Of a stretch of DNA of 64,000 nt, positions 18,951 through 26,971 are shown one piece after another. The notes under the pieces are model-generated. The model saw nothing but the letters and a program-made list of their open reading frames with translations. It searched no databases and was not told where the DNA came from. The stretch's first letter is position 1. Each line of letters begins with the position of its first letter. Source of the DNA: UBA2638 sp046293135 (GTDB lineage: Bacteria > Pseudomonadota > Alphaproteobacteria > Micavibrionales > Micavibrionaceae); NCBI GenBank assembly GCA_046293135.1, contig JBKBPR010000007.1, positions 1-64,000 of the forward strand. The letters are read 5' to 3'. The translations under genes and the position numbers were made by a program.

Positions 18951-19349
18951 TCAGATCAGCTTCCTGTGTCCCATCATCACCGTGACTTCATGCGGCCCAT
19001 ACGTCCACCGGTCGGCGAGAAGATTGGCTTTCACAAAATCCTCTGGCGTGCACACAAGCATGACCCAATCCGCGCCTGATGTTTCAGACAGGTTCATGCT
19101 TTGGATGTCATCAATCCTGTCATAGAGCCAGACAGGTCGGGGGCTTCGCATGGACAGAGCGGCGGCCAGTTCTGAATAGGGAGAGATGAAGAGCAGTTTT
19201 TTATCAACTGGCGCCAGATCGCTCTTCGCCACAGGCCAAATCTCAATACCGCCCTTGTTGATGACTGTAAAGTCCTGGCTGGATTTCTCCTTAAAATCCG
19301 GCCTTGTGTTCAGGATCTTCGCTGCTTTGGAGACTTTTTCCTGTATCAT
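18951..19349 (-). CDS. Hypothetical protein of element A, probably 3' truncated by a 5-bp duplication
   Basis: A 132-residue protein of no recognised family, with a hydrophobic WVMLVCTPEDF segment and the closing GHRKLI. Its ATG overlaps the stop of the HTH gene (4 bases). After the stop, a shifted frame continues with NKLVAYYQQAQRG and ends with TAG at 18907-18909, just before the start of the primase-helicase. Two tandem GATCA copies (18949-18958) lie exactly at the switch, so a 5-bp duplication probably cut off about 13 residues. The operon spacing fits the longer form. Function unknown. Confidence 0.6.
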   Translation of the reverse strand: MIQEKVSKAAKILNTRPDFKEKSSQDFTVINKGGIEIWPVAKSDLAPVDKKLLFISPYSELAAALSMRSPRPVWLYDRIDDIQSMNLSETSGADWVMLVCTPEDFVKANLLADRWTYGPHEVTVMMGHRKLI

Positions 19350-19558
19350 TTTTTGCCTCCCTGCTGTTCATCCATGGTGGAGGTAAAGTTGCGGCTATTC
19401 TCAAACTCTTCGATATCCGAGTTTCTATAAACAACACGACCGCCGATTTTGTGATAACGCGGACCAGTACCCAGCCACCGCCAGCGCTCCAGCGTACGTG
19501 GTGAAATCTTCCAGCGTCTGGACAATTCAGTCTGATTTAGGAAAAGTTGCGCGCTCAT
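19346..19558 (-). CDS. AlpA/excisionase-type HTH protein
   Basis: A 70-residue helix-turn-helix protein of the excisionase (MerR-like) type: LNQTELSRRWKISPRTLERWR, then GPRYHKIGGRVVYRNSDIEEFE. This sub-family is typical of small integrative elements, where it regulates the replication operon or excision. It overlaps the genes on both sides by 4 bases, so it is part of a tightly coupled operon. Confidence 0.82.
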   Translation of the reverse strand: MSAQLFLNQTELSRRWKISPRTLERWRWLGTGPRYHKIGGRVVYRNSDIEEFENSRNFTSTMDEQQGGKK

Positions 19559-19783
19559 TTTTGGCCTCCGTTCTGCTCATCGAGCCATTGAAAGAAAGCC
19601 TGTTCATCGATCAGAACGCGGCGACCGGCGCGGCGGATGACTTTATCAAAACCGTTCTGGTCGGCATAAAAAAACCAGATGGCGCAAACCGCCAACAGGC
19701 GGCCAGCTGTGATGTTTCGGCCATTCGGTGAGCGGGATAAATCGCCGCTGCAGGGGCGGTGATGCTTCAAGTGTTTCGGACAT
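19555..19783 (-). pseudogene. PrtN-like/excisionase-like regulator with a frameshift in a 7-base A/T run
   Basis: Translation starts at ATG 19783 behind AAAGGAG. The first part reads RRFIPLTEWPKHHSWPPVGG then LRHLVF. The frame is then lost and the expected continuation YADQNGFDKVIRRAGRRV then LIDEQAFFQWLDEQNGG is in another frame. The switch falls in a homopolymer of seven T on this strand (seven A on the plus strand, near 19668); six would give an intact 75-residue protein. Element B has an intact relative in the same place (NGIDKAIKRVGRKILINE). Transcriptional slippage could restore it, or the extra base is an error. Confidence 0.75.
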
Positions 19784-19868
19784 TTTGCTTTCTCCTTTAT
19801 TGGTAAGTGCCGCGCTGAATTGCACGACATGGAGAAAGCCTGAACGATTTTTTGTGAATGTAAAATTC

Positions 19869-19923
19869 GTCATATTTAACCCGACATGCAGGATTAAATA
19901 TGACTGGTCACAATAAATATGAC
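19869..19923. promoter_or_regulatory. Operator of element A regulatory region
   Basis: GTCATATTTAA (19869-19879) and TTAAATATGAC (19894-19904) form a perfect 11-bp inverted repeat with a 14-base spacer; TAAATATGAC recurs at 19914-19923. It lies between the integrase transcript end and the HTH operon start. Element B has a different sequence with the same design. Confidence 0.65.
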
Positions 19924-20513
19924 TGATTGATTTCGCGGATAACTTCTTTGCGCTCTTCGATATCTGCAATCGAAACCTGCAAATTATCCGTTTCGCGTAT
20001 CATATAAAGAATATGGTCGATATGAGCCGCCTCCGCATGATGATGCGCCTTGAGAAAAGCTTTGTATGCCTTTTCATAGCGCTCAGGAAAAGGCCGGTCA
20101 TTCTCGATCATCATAATGTAAGGAATAAATTCGGCCTTTTTCATGAATGCCAAACATTGCAAGTTGCCCTCATCTTTTGGCAAATCATATTCTTTGTTCA
20201 CGGCATAATAAGCGTTCTTGATTTTCGTATCACCAAGGCTCAGCCACTCGCCCAGCGCCTGCATGGTCTGGTTAAAGCTGCTGCCGTAACCAACCAAAAG
20301 CGCTGCCATAAGGCCAATTCTCTTATCCTGAACATAAGTTTTCGTTTTTGCCTTCAAATGATGCAGTGCGCCTTCATAAAGCCAGTCAATGTCTGCTCCA
20401 TGCTTCTTTTTCATGGCATAGGCAACGATTTTGAGAGAGCGTATAAAAGCACCAAGATCATGATCACTGGCCTCGTAGCTTTTTTTAAGTTCATCGAATA
20501 TTCGTGCCATCAT
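19908..20513 (-). CDS. Hypothetical accessory protein coupled to integrase of element A
   Basis: A 201-residue, mostly helical, charged protein of no recognised family. Its ATG overlaps the integrase stop by 4 bases, so it is expressed with it. It is positionally equivalent to the 488-residue protein after the integrase of element B, but I see no similarity. Its stop lies within the operator region. Function unknown; possible roles are control of excision or host interference. Confidence 0.65.
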   Translation of the reverse strand: MMARIFDELKKSYEASDHDLGAFIRSLKIVAYAMKKKHGADIDWLYEGALHHLKAKTKTYVQDKRIGLMAALLVGYGSSFNQTMQALGEWLSLGDTKIKNAYYAVNKEYDLPKDEGNLQCLAFMKKAEFIPYIMMIENDRPFPERYEKAYKAFLKAHHHAEAAHIDHILYMIRETDNLQVSIADIEERKEVIREINQSYLL

Positions 20514-21577
20514 CTCGCCTCCCCGAAAATCTTTTCATTCATGCTGGCGACAACTTTATGCGTGTGCGCCTCGGACAAATGGGCATAGCGTTTGACCATC
20601 TGCAGGGTTTTGTGCCCCAACACCTCGGCGATCTCGGCCAGCGTTGCGCCGTTCATCGCCAGGTAAGAAGCCGCGCTGTGGCGCAGATCATGAAAGCGGA
20701 AATCATCAATCCCGGCTTTGGTCAGCGCATTTTCCCATGCGGTGCGGATATCAATCGGCTGGCATTTTGCCTTGGACGGGAAAACGTAATCGCATTTCTT
20801 GTCCCGATTTTCATGCTGTGACTGCATTAAAGAGCGGGCATAACCCGTGATCGGGATCACCCGGCGTTCACCATTTTTGGTTTCGTGCAAGATGATGGTG
20901 CCGCGTTCCAGATCAATGTCCTTCCATTTCAGACCGACAATCTCCATCTTTCGCGCGCCGGTGCTGAGCGCCAGCACGACGATATTATACAGATGCGGAT
21001 TATCCGTATCCTTGCAGGCCTCCAGCAGCCGTTCCCTCTCATCATCAGAAAGAAAGCGCACCCGCCCGCGCGGCTGTTTCAGTTTTGAGATCTTGCGCAC
21101 CGGATGAATTTCCAGCCATTCCCAGTCATTAATCGCAACGGTAAAAATATGACTGAGCGCGGATACATAACGGTTTGCGGTTGTTGGGCTTCGCTCCCGC
21201 CCGAACTTGCCCTTGCTGCCCAGCAGTTTGTTACGCGCCGATACGATCAAGGCGGGGGTAATATCGGCCATGGCATAGGCGCCAAGCTCTTTCTCCCAAT
21301 AGGCCAGGTAGTTTGCCAGATTTTTATTGCTGGCCTTTTCATAGATGAGGATCTCGGTACGGTAACGCTCCAGCGCATCGGAGAATGTAAATTTGCGGGC
21401 CTGACTGGTTTTGAAATAGCGCCCCTCGCGGATAGCGGCCTCTGTCTGCTGCACCCAGCGCTTGGCATCGGTCAGGCGTTCAAAGGTCGCAATCTGCTGC
21501 GGATGCCCTTTGATCCGTACTCTGGCGCGGTAGGATGCAACCCCGCCGCTTAACTCTCTTTTCTCAATCGTCGCCAT
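20510..21577 (-). CDS. int: Tyrosine recombinase (integrase) of element A
   Basis: A 355-residue phage-type integrase. It has an N-terminal arm-binding part, a core-binding part, and the catalytic residues: Arg in STGARKMEI, Lys in TKNGERR, HDLRHSAASY, GHKTLQMVKRY with the nucleophilic Tyr. It lies 268 bases from the att site and reads away from it, as usual for tRNA integrases. At least 47 consecutive residues near the C-terminus are identical to the element B integrase, while the N-terminal arm-binding ends differ, in keeping with different arm-site sequences. It is expected to recombine at tRNA-fMet. Confidence 0.93.
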   Translation of the reverse strand: MATIEKRELSGGVASYRARVRIKGHPQQIATFERLTDAKRWVQQTEAAIREGRYFKTSQARKFTFSDALERYRTEILIYEKASNKNLANYLAYWEKELGAYAMADITPALIVSARNKLLGSKGKFGRERSPTTANRYVSALSHIFTVAINDWEWLEIHPVRKISKLKQPRGRVRFLSDDERERLLEACKDTDNPHLYNIVVLALSTGARKMEIVGLKWKDIDLERGTIILHETKNGERRVIPITGYARSLMQSQHENRDKKCDYVFPSKAKCQPIDIRTAWENALTKAGIDDFRFHDLRHSAASYLAMNGATLAEIAEVLGHKTLQMVKRYAHLSEAHTHKVVASMNEKIFGEAR

Positions 21578-21702
21578 AATAATTCAAAATAGAACAAAAC
21601 AAGTACGAACATCAAGCCATCAATCGCAAAAGATTGCAACTCTTAAGGGTTTATCACAAAAAATGACGGTATAACAAAGGGTTGCGCGAGTCATGCACTC
21701 GT

Positions 21703-21777
21703 ATGGGACAGTGAAAGGGACAATTTATCGTAAGTTATTGTTGTTATTTGTTTCTTACTGTCCCATGAGTGTCCCAT
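21703..21777. repeat. Arm-type repeats of element A integrase
   Basis: ATGGGACAG (21703), AAGGGACAA (about 21715), CTGTCCCAT (21758-21766) and GTGTCCCAT (21769-21777): two inverted and two direct copies, spaced about 11-12 bp, between int and att. Same layout as the repeats beside element B att, with a different consensus. Confidence 0.6.
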
Positions 21778-21783
21778 GGAGCC

Positions 21784-21809
21784 AAAAAACGAAAAGCGCC
21801 TTTCGGCGC
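21784..21809 (-). terminator. Intrinsic terminator upstream of element A integrase
   Basis: On the minus strand GGCGCC-GAAA-GGCGC is followed by TTTTCGTTTTTT. It would stop transcripts arriving from the tRNA side before they enter int. Confidence 0.6.
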
Positions 21810-21844
21810 CATCGACTTAAGTCATTGAAATATAAAGAAAAAAA

Positions 21845-21890
21845 TTGGTTGCGGGAGTAGGATTTGAACCTACGACCTTCAGGTTATGAG
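21845..21890 (-). repeat. Partial tRNA-fMet 3' end: att site shared by elements A and B
   Basis: 46 bases equal to 28321-28366 except for two changes (a at 21859, t at 21871). The changes are on opposite sides of the T stem and keep it paired. This is the displaced 3' end of the tRNA left by integration of element B and at the same time the right end of element A. Confidence 0.88.
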
Positions 21891-22463
21891 AATTGTTAAA
21901 GCAAATAATCACAATAGTTCACAGTCAACAATAACAATATATTCAATACGTTAGCAACAATATTCTTTTGCAGTGTTTTGCTGTTATATGCAGTTTTTTG
22001 GGTCTTAGTGTGCCACCAGTGTGCCACGGGACATTCACTGTGCCACGGGATTTTTGTCGGCAAAACCCCTATTTTAAAGCATTTAAATGACAAATTTTCA
22101 CAACCTGACACTTATTATGCAGCTCCCCTTAACCAATAAGTTTGCATCCATTCGACAACATATATATGGGAGATTTTAGAGCTTCATAAATTTATTTCGC
22201 GCTATTGGGCGTGCACGAGAAAAACTGTATTTGCACAGAAAAAACATTGAGACCCGTATCTAGTAGACAACATTTTTTTTACTTTTACATAGCCCCCCGT
22301 CTGTAAAAACACGATTTTTGTCAGGGCAATAGATATAAGTAGCAATGGTGCCCCCTTCGGCGGGGTACTTTGTTGGGGAGCCAGATACCCCCCATATAAC
22401 ACCGGATAAGACTACACCCCATTTAATACGAGTTTCCTTACTTTAACAAATTACTTAAACTTC
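21891..22463. other. Non-coding left end of element B
   Basis: About 570 AT-rich bases without a convincing gene. It contains three GTGTGCCAC arm repeats (22008-22046) and a UUCG-type hairpin GTGCCCCCTTCGGCGGGGTAC (22348-22368). It corresponds in position to the region beyond the primase gene of element A, so an origin may lie here; no iteron set was evident. Confidence 0.5.
22008..22046. repeat. Arm-type repeats at left end of element B
   Basis: GTGTGCCAC at 22008-22016 and 22019-22027 (11 bp apart) and TGTGCCAC at 22039-22046. The same 9-mer occurs four times near the right end at 28176-28274. Confidence 0.65.
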
Positions 22464-23993
22464 TCAAATTCTGATAGAGTTTAATTTTATTTCTGAATTC
22501 ACAAAATAGACCTCTGTAGGTTTTCTTGTGCTCGCATCTGAGTGGGGTTCGCTCAGATAATTCTTTGAAATCAGCAAGGCTAAAGCGTTGCCAAGGCGTT
22601 TCTTCTCGCCAAGTTTTTTATTTCTGTTCCCGTCTATAATTTCAGTTTTTGTAAGCCTGTCTTTACCAATGGCTTTTAACCATTCGAGCAATTCCTTTGC
22701 GTCATTGACTTCTGTATCAGCACCCATCATTGAGAATGCAGCAATGGCATGTTTCATAAGCAATCTTGATAGTGCTATGGCCTGTAACATAGTGGCCTCC
22801 TGAATAACCGTGTGCTGCGGGCTTTGATGCTGCGCTTGGTGCATTAGAGCGGCAATCCTGAGCGTATACCCTGCCAACTTCCCAGCCCATGCCCTGCATA
22901 TATAAAGCTGACCGTCTGGTCTCAACTCCCTTTCAATCTCTTTTTCTCTGAATGCCTTAAACATCTTAAATGACGGTGTATCAAGAGTCATGCAATGTGG
23001 CTCATCCGGAATTGGTAAGTGCAGTAAATTGATTATAGCATTGCTGTATTGCGTTTGAGCAAAGGCATCGATTTCAATTTCTTCAAATTGTCTGTACCCT
23101 ACGTTACCAATGGGCAAAGCATATAAATACCGCTCCAATGCTCCGTTCCCTGTAAAGCTTTTCTTATCGGCCATATTGGTTAATATTTGCGGCTGTATTA
23201 AAAGCGCCAATGTCAAATAAGGATTGAGTTTATAATCTCTATTCGCACGTTTAATGCGTGTAGCACCACCATCAATGCCCTTTAACACAATGTCAATATT
23301 GGCATTACCATTATTGTAAAGACCTGCTAAGACCTCGGTAATACCACCTTCATCTGATATGATTGCCAGCCTGCCTTTTTGTTCGTGCACCAACTCGGCT
23401 ATGGCCTCAGGCGTGGCATCTGTGGTGTAAATTTGTGGAACAACAGGCATATCTTCTTTAAGTTTTTGCAGTTTTTCATCCAACGTCACCATTTCCGTTT
23501 TTGACTTATCAATATCTTCAGCCTTTGATTTTTTATTTCTGATGACACCAAGAGCCTTGGCAATTTCTGTTTCTATGATTTTTATATTAACCAGCGCTTC
23601 TTTTCTTTCCGGCGCAATCTTTGTTTCTTGCATACCCTCCCATTCATCAATGGGGGCTTTAAGATATTTAAGTACCTGAGATTTATTGCTAGCAGGGGGC
23701 ATGGCAATTAACGTGTAAATATTAACTGGCTCCCTCCAATCGCCAAACGGCTTAACGACAAACTTCTTTGACATTGCCGCTGATACCATGCCCAGAGCGG
23801 CCATAACAGGCATAGCGGTGGGCACACAAAGCATCTGGGAAATGTTTTGCACAAATCCTGCCAAGGCATCCGGTAACAGGCTTGGTGGTATATCAGGCGT
23901 TTCATAATTATCAAAGGGAATGAGCGGCTCAAATTCACCATTAAAGCTTTCTACTGTGGGCTTTTTATTATCTAACATATCCAGAATATCCAT
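22464..23993 (-). CDS. DUF3987 replication-associated ATPase-like protein of element B
   Basis: A 509-residue protein of the DUF3987 family, common in mobile elements next to prim-pol enzymes and believed to act as replicative helicase-like partners. Visible are a modified P-loop region (AMPPASNKSQVLKYL), the characteristic IYTTDATPEAIAELV strand, and the acidic IISDEGGITEVLAGLY. A coiled-coil-like insert lies around residues 125-185. Its ATG overlaps the prim-pol stop by one base (TAATG), so the two are coupled. Confidence 0.83.
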   Translation of the reverse strand: MDILDMLDNKKPTVESFNGEFEPLIPFDNYETPDIPPSLLPDALAGFVQNISQMLCVPTAMPVMAALGMVSAAMSKKFVVKPFGDWREPVNIYTLIAMPPASNKSQVLKYLKAPIDEWEGMQETKIAPERKEALVNIKIIETEIAKALGVIRNKKSKAEDIDKSKTEMVTLDEKLQKLKEDMPVVPQIYTTDATPEAIAELVHEQKGRLAIISDEGGITEVLAGLYNNGNANIDIVLKGIDGGATRIKRANRDYKLNPYLTLALLIQPQILTNMADKKSFTGNGALERYLYALPIGNVGYRQFEEIEIDAFAQTQYSNAIINLLHLPIPDEPHCMTLDTPSFKMFKAFREKEIERELRPDGQLYICRAWAGKLAGYTLRIAALMHQAQHQSPQHTVIQEATMLQAIALSRLLMKHAIAAFSMMGADTEVNDAKELLEWLKAIGKDRLTKTEIIDGNRNKKLGEKKRLGNALALLISKNYLSEPHSDASTRKPTEVYFVNSEIKLNSIRI

Positions 23994-24760
23994 TATACCA
24001 GCCCTCTCTTTTTTGCTTCTGCGATTGCAATGGATTCGAAGGTTCTAAAGAGTTCATCATTAGGCAAAGGCGGGGTGCATCTGGAATCATTCCAAGCGGC
24101 CACTAGCATGAGCGCCATTCTCGGTTCAATCTTATGCCCTAGAAGCTTACCAGTAATGCGTGAGATACTATCATTGCGGCTTCCTTCTGATACGCCTTGT
24201 AGCAACTCATTCCAGTTGGTTGGTGCTCTTTGGTTATTTGTAGTGCCCCTAGCAAGGTTTGTAAGCCACTCAGGGGCTTTTTCAAAATCATCTGCGCTAT
24301 CTACCGACCACTCATATCTTTTGCCGTTAGGGTGTATAGAAGGCGGCGCTACGATATACCCCCCCTCTCCGCGAATATCGATTTTTTCACCGACTCTACT
24401 AGCAGAAATTGAGAAATTTAAGCAATTTGTCCATTTAAAATATAAGTGCCTACCACCGCCTCCGCTTATGGCTTCAACAGTGGGCGGCAATTCCCCGTAT
24501 TTTTGCTCTAGGGCACGCAAAGAGGCTTCGCCTTCGTGACCGTCTATATCAAGCACCCAAACGCCTGAGCGTGCTCCTGTGGCGATTCCAATGTTAGCGT
24601 CCGGCCATTTCTTCCACCATTCGTTTATTTGCGCGGGGTCATTGGCTGCATCTTTATGCCCGTGTGCAGTTAATGGTTTTTTTCCTTTGGGTTGAAGAGG
24701 GAATATTCTGGCTCCCTGCTCGACAAGCTTTAAAGCTTCATTAAAAAGTATATTTGTCAT
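23993..24760 (-). CDS. Prim-pol (bifunctional DNA primase/polymerase N-terminal domain) of element B
   Basis: A 255-residue archaeo-eukaryotic primase-type enzyme. The N-terminus is family-typical (GARIFPLQPKGKKPL, then WWKKWPDANIGIATG), the first metal-site strand is VWVLDIDGHEG, the His motif is SGGGGRHLYFKW and a later strand is IDIRGEGGYIVAPPS. It makes primers, possibly also short DNA, for element replication together with the DUF3987 protein. Full-length prim-pol proteins are often fused to the helicase; here they are two overlapping genes. Confidence 0.88.
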   Translation of the reverse strand: MTNILFNEALKLVEQGARIFPLQPKGKKPLTAHGHKDAANDPAQINEWWKKWPDANIGIATGARSGVWVLDIDGHEGEASLRALEQKYGELPPTVEAISGGGGRHLYFKWTNCLNFSISASRVGEKIDIRGEGGYIVAPPSIHPNGKRYEWSVDSADDFEKAPEWLTNLARGTTNNQRAPTNWNELLQGVSEGSRNDSISRITGKLLGHKIEPRMALMLVAAWNDSRCTPPLPNDELFRTFESIAIAEAKKRGLV

Positions 24761-24838
24761 TGTTTATCCTTGCTATTTACAAGGCGCGAGTAAGGGCTGA
24801 CGCTGTGGCCAGCGCCTTAACTCTTGCCTTCATCTCAT

Positions 24839-25192
24839 TTAATCGTTATCTTCTGGATTAGGATTATTGCTATCCGATTTGGAAGGGGGCGTTGCATCGC
24901 CCTTTTCTTTTGAATCAAACAATCCTTGCTTAATTAAATAGTCCCTATAACTTTTGGGATGCTTTAATCTCATAGCATTAGTATCCGGCTTTAAAAAATA
25001 GAACCGCACACCGTTTTTTCTGTCTTCATGCAGGACAGGCCAACCGTATCCATGAATAAGAATATGAATGATAGCGGCCAGTCTCCAGCCCCTAACCGCC
25101 TTAAACTCGCAAGCATGTGAAAATTTATGACCATCGGCAAGCATGGCGCATGCCCATGCAATTTGTGTTGTATCAGAATACCAGCGGCTCAT
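24839..25192 (-). CDS. Small winged-helix-like hypothetical protein of element B
   Basis: A 117-residue protein. The segment FKAVRGWRLAAIIHILIHGYGWPVL followed by a basic wing-like region recalls small winged-helix proteins encoded near excisionases in mobile elements; here it spans residues about 30-55. The tail is Asn/Pro/Asp-rich. Its start overlaps the PrtN-like gene stop by 4 bases. A DNA-binding role is inferred and not proven. Confidence 0.6.
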   Translation of the reverse strand: MSRWYSDTTQIAWACAMLADGHKFSHACEFKAVRGWRLAAIIHILIHGYGWPVLHEDRKNGVRFYFLKPDTNAMRLKHPKSYRDYLIKQGLFDSKEKGDATPPSKSDSNNPNPEDND

Positions 25193-25383
25193 AATTTGCC
25201 CCCGTTCTGGCCTTCAAGCCATTCTAAGAAGCGCTCTTCATTGATAAGTATTTTGCGGCCAACACGTTTAATGGCCTTATCAATGCCGTTCTTGGTTTCG
25301 TGAAAGATATGATAGCGAAGCGAGGCTTCACTGAATGCAGGATGTTTTGCGGCCATCTGCTTTACCGTTAAATAGTTAGGCAT
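25189..25383 (-). CDS. PrtN-like/excisionase-like regulator of element B
   Basis: A 64-residue protein: LTVKQMAAKHPAFSEASLRY, then NGIDKAIKRVGRKILINE and ERFLEWLEGQNGG. It matches the C-terminal part of the frameshifted regulator of element A (NGFDKVIRRAGRRVLIDE and AFFQWLDEQNGG). Such small proteins act as activators or recombination directionality factors. It is the first gene of the replication operon and follows the operator at 25459-25506, so it may bind there. Confidence 0.78.
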   Translation of the reverse strand: MPNYLTVKQMAAKHPAFSEASLRYHIFHETKNGIDKAIKRVGRKILINEERFLEWLEGQNGGKL

Positions 25384-25458
25384 GCTTAATGCTCCCTCTA
25401 CCTAGAAATTTGCTCAACACTCACCATGAATGTTGATAATTCCTAAGTTATCAGGACG

Positions 25459-25506
25459 TTTTCACGGCTATCGTATTTCCGTGAAAAAATCACTTTATCC
25501 GTGATT
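25459..25506. promoter_or_regulatory. Operator of element B regulatory region
   Basis: TTTTCACGG (25459-25467), 11-base spacer, CCGTGAAAA (25479-25487): a perfect 9-bp inverted repeat; a third half-site TCCGTGATT lies at 25498-25506. A further dyad TGATAA-N8-TTATCA is nearby (about 25435-25454). Same design as 19869-19923 in element A. Confidence 0.65.
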
Positions 25507-26971
25507 AAGCTGCTTCAGGGTAATTCCTTTTCTTTGTATTGTATTCGGAAACTACGTTGTTAAAGCGTTCCCTTTTCATTTTTTGTTCAACACCTCTATA
25601 GCTGCACCATATAATTTCTGTTTCTGTGACTTCCTGAAGGCAATCATAACTTTCTTTATGTTTGCGAATATAGTTCCAGACTTCATGTGCATGGGCTGTT
25701 TTATCTTTAAAGCCAAGTATAAGGATGATATTCCCGATTAAATCATGTAGCTGACTTCTGCGCTTTTTCGACTGTGCTTCCGCAGCTTTTTTGTTTTCAG
25801 TAGCGCTTTGGTCTTTTGCCTCCCTGCTTTCATGCATTTCCAGTAAATCTAGTAAAGGCTGTGGCGGGTTATGTTCTGTATTTTTCAAGAACCAAGAAAC
25901 AATTTCTTTAGGCTTAAATAACTTTTGTCCGGCTATATTGTTGCCTTCAGAAATTATTTCTCTTGCCAAGCAGTGTCTTTCAAACTTGTCTTCTAGAGTG
26001 CTAAGAACCTCTTCATCTACATCTTTAGTCTTATAATAACCGCGAACATGGTTTCCTTGACCAAACCTAAAATCATTAAACTCTTTTCTTTTTGGTGTGC
26101 CTTTTTCATCATTTCTGGGGTCTGTCCCACGAAATAAAGCCTTTGCCTCCTCAAAAGTCCAAACCCCTTGGTCTAACCAATAATTATAAAATTTATATGC
26201 CCAGCCTGCCTGTGAATATTCAGGAAGAATTTTTAGTTTAGAAACAATACTATCATGGAAAATATAGCCCTCATCATAGACGGCATTAAGAAAGCCCTGT
26301 AAATCACCTTGCCATAAGTTTTTCTTTTTTATGTTATTTACAGCATCACATAGACCTTGATAAGCCCCAAAAGCTATCCCTTGTGATTTCAAGAAATCAG
26401 TGTATTGCGAACAGAAAAATCTCTCTTCCTCCGTTCTCTTGTTCCACGGCTTATAAGCTATTTCTGTAAATTTAATTAGAAATGAGTGCTCAAAGCCAAA
26501 TGGCAGACCTATGGCCTCATCCTCACTTATTTCTTCTTTTTCTAAAATCGTATCGTAACCACATTCATACTGGCCATGATTATAGTATTTATCAAAGTGT
26601 GTTGGCTTTTCACTAATTGAAGATAGATACATAAGAAAATCAGGGTGCATATAGAGGCCACAATGAAATAGGCTACCAAGTTCATAAAGGATATTTACAA
26701 GGGCGTGCTTATCCATGGACTTATCCAGCCAATACTTTTCAAGCATGTGCCTTCTTATTCCACTAAATTTATCCCCATATAGAGTATCGCGCTCTATGTA
26801 ATCGTAAAATTCAACAAAATACTCCGCGGCTTCATTCGATTTATCCGGCCTATTTGCCCACTCATGCGCCGCTGGATTTATACCCAGCGCAAGAGTAACC
26901 AGCTCTTCTTTTGTAAGGTCTTTCTTATTCCACCAATATGCGTAGTCCGGTGTAAATTCAGGCTCAACCAT
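25505..26971 (-). CDS. Large hypothetical accessory protein coupled to integrase of element B
   Basis: A 488-residue protein of no firmly recognised family. ATG 26971 is preferred because AAAGGA lies at good spacing and it overlaps the integrase stop by 8 bases; GTG/TTG-type starts further up are weaker. A motif appears twice: near the N-terminus WWNKKDLTKEELVTLALG then INP, and about residue 280 WTFEEAKALFRGTDP. This W-x-(E)EA-x-L-x-G-x-DP pattern is seen in proteins of other mobile elements. The C-terminus has a Lys/Gln-rich coiled-coil-like part followed by a small helical domain. Possible roles: transcriptional control or interference with a helper phage; all inferred. Confidence 0.65.
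   Translation of the reverse strand: MVEPEFTPDYAYWWNKKDLTKEELVTLALGINPAAHEWANRPDKSNEAAEYFVEFYDYIERDTLYGDKFSGIRRHMLEKYWLDKSMDKHALVNILYELGSLFHCGLYMHPDFLMYLSSISEKPTHFDKYYNHGQYECGYDTILEKEEISEDEAIGLPFGFEHSFLIKFTEIAYKPWNKRTEEERFFCSQYTDFLKSQGIAFGAYQGLCDAVNNIKKKNLWQGDLQGFLNAVYDEGYIFHDSIVSKLKILPEYSQAGWAYKFYNYWLDQGVWTFEEAKALFRGTDPRNDEKGTPKRKEFNDFRFGQGNHVRGYYKTKDVDEEVLSTLEDKFERHCLAREIISEGNNIAGQKLFKPKEIVSWFLKNTEHNPPQPLLDLLEMHESREAKDQSATENKKAAEAQSKKRRSQLHDLIGNIILILGFKDKTAHAHEVWNYIRKHKESYDCLQEVTETEIIWCSYRGVEQKMKRERFNNVVSEYNTKKRNYPEAA

Larger units (their letters stand above)
16164..21890. mobile_element. Integrative element A, right part; left end not located
   Basis: Contains integrase, coupled accessory gene, operator, PrtN-like and AlpA-type regulators and a primase-helicase. 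The right end is the partial tRNA-fMet copy at 21845-21890. I found no third copy of the tRNA end or of the GTGTCCCAT repeats to the left, so the hipBA, defence and arsenic genes may or may not be its cargo, and the left bound used here is only the start of the replication region. Several genes are broken, so it is probably defective. Confidence 0.65.

Noticed and set aside
1..20500. Left att copy of element A
   Set aside because: I looked for a third tRNA-fMet 3' copy and for GTGTCCCAT clusters in the gaps to the left; none found except a single GTGTCCCAT inside a gene at about 18966. The left end is therefore left open.
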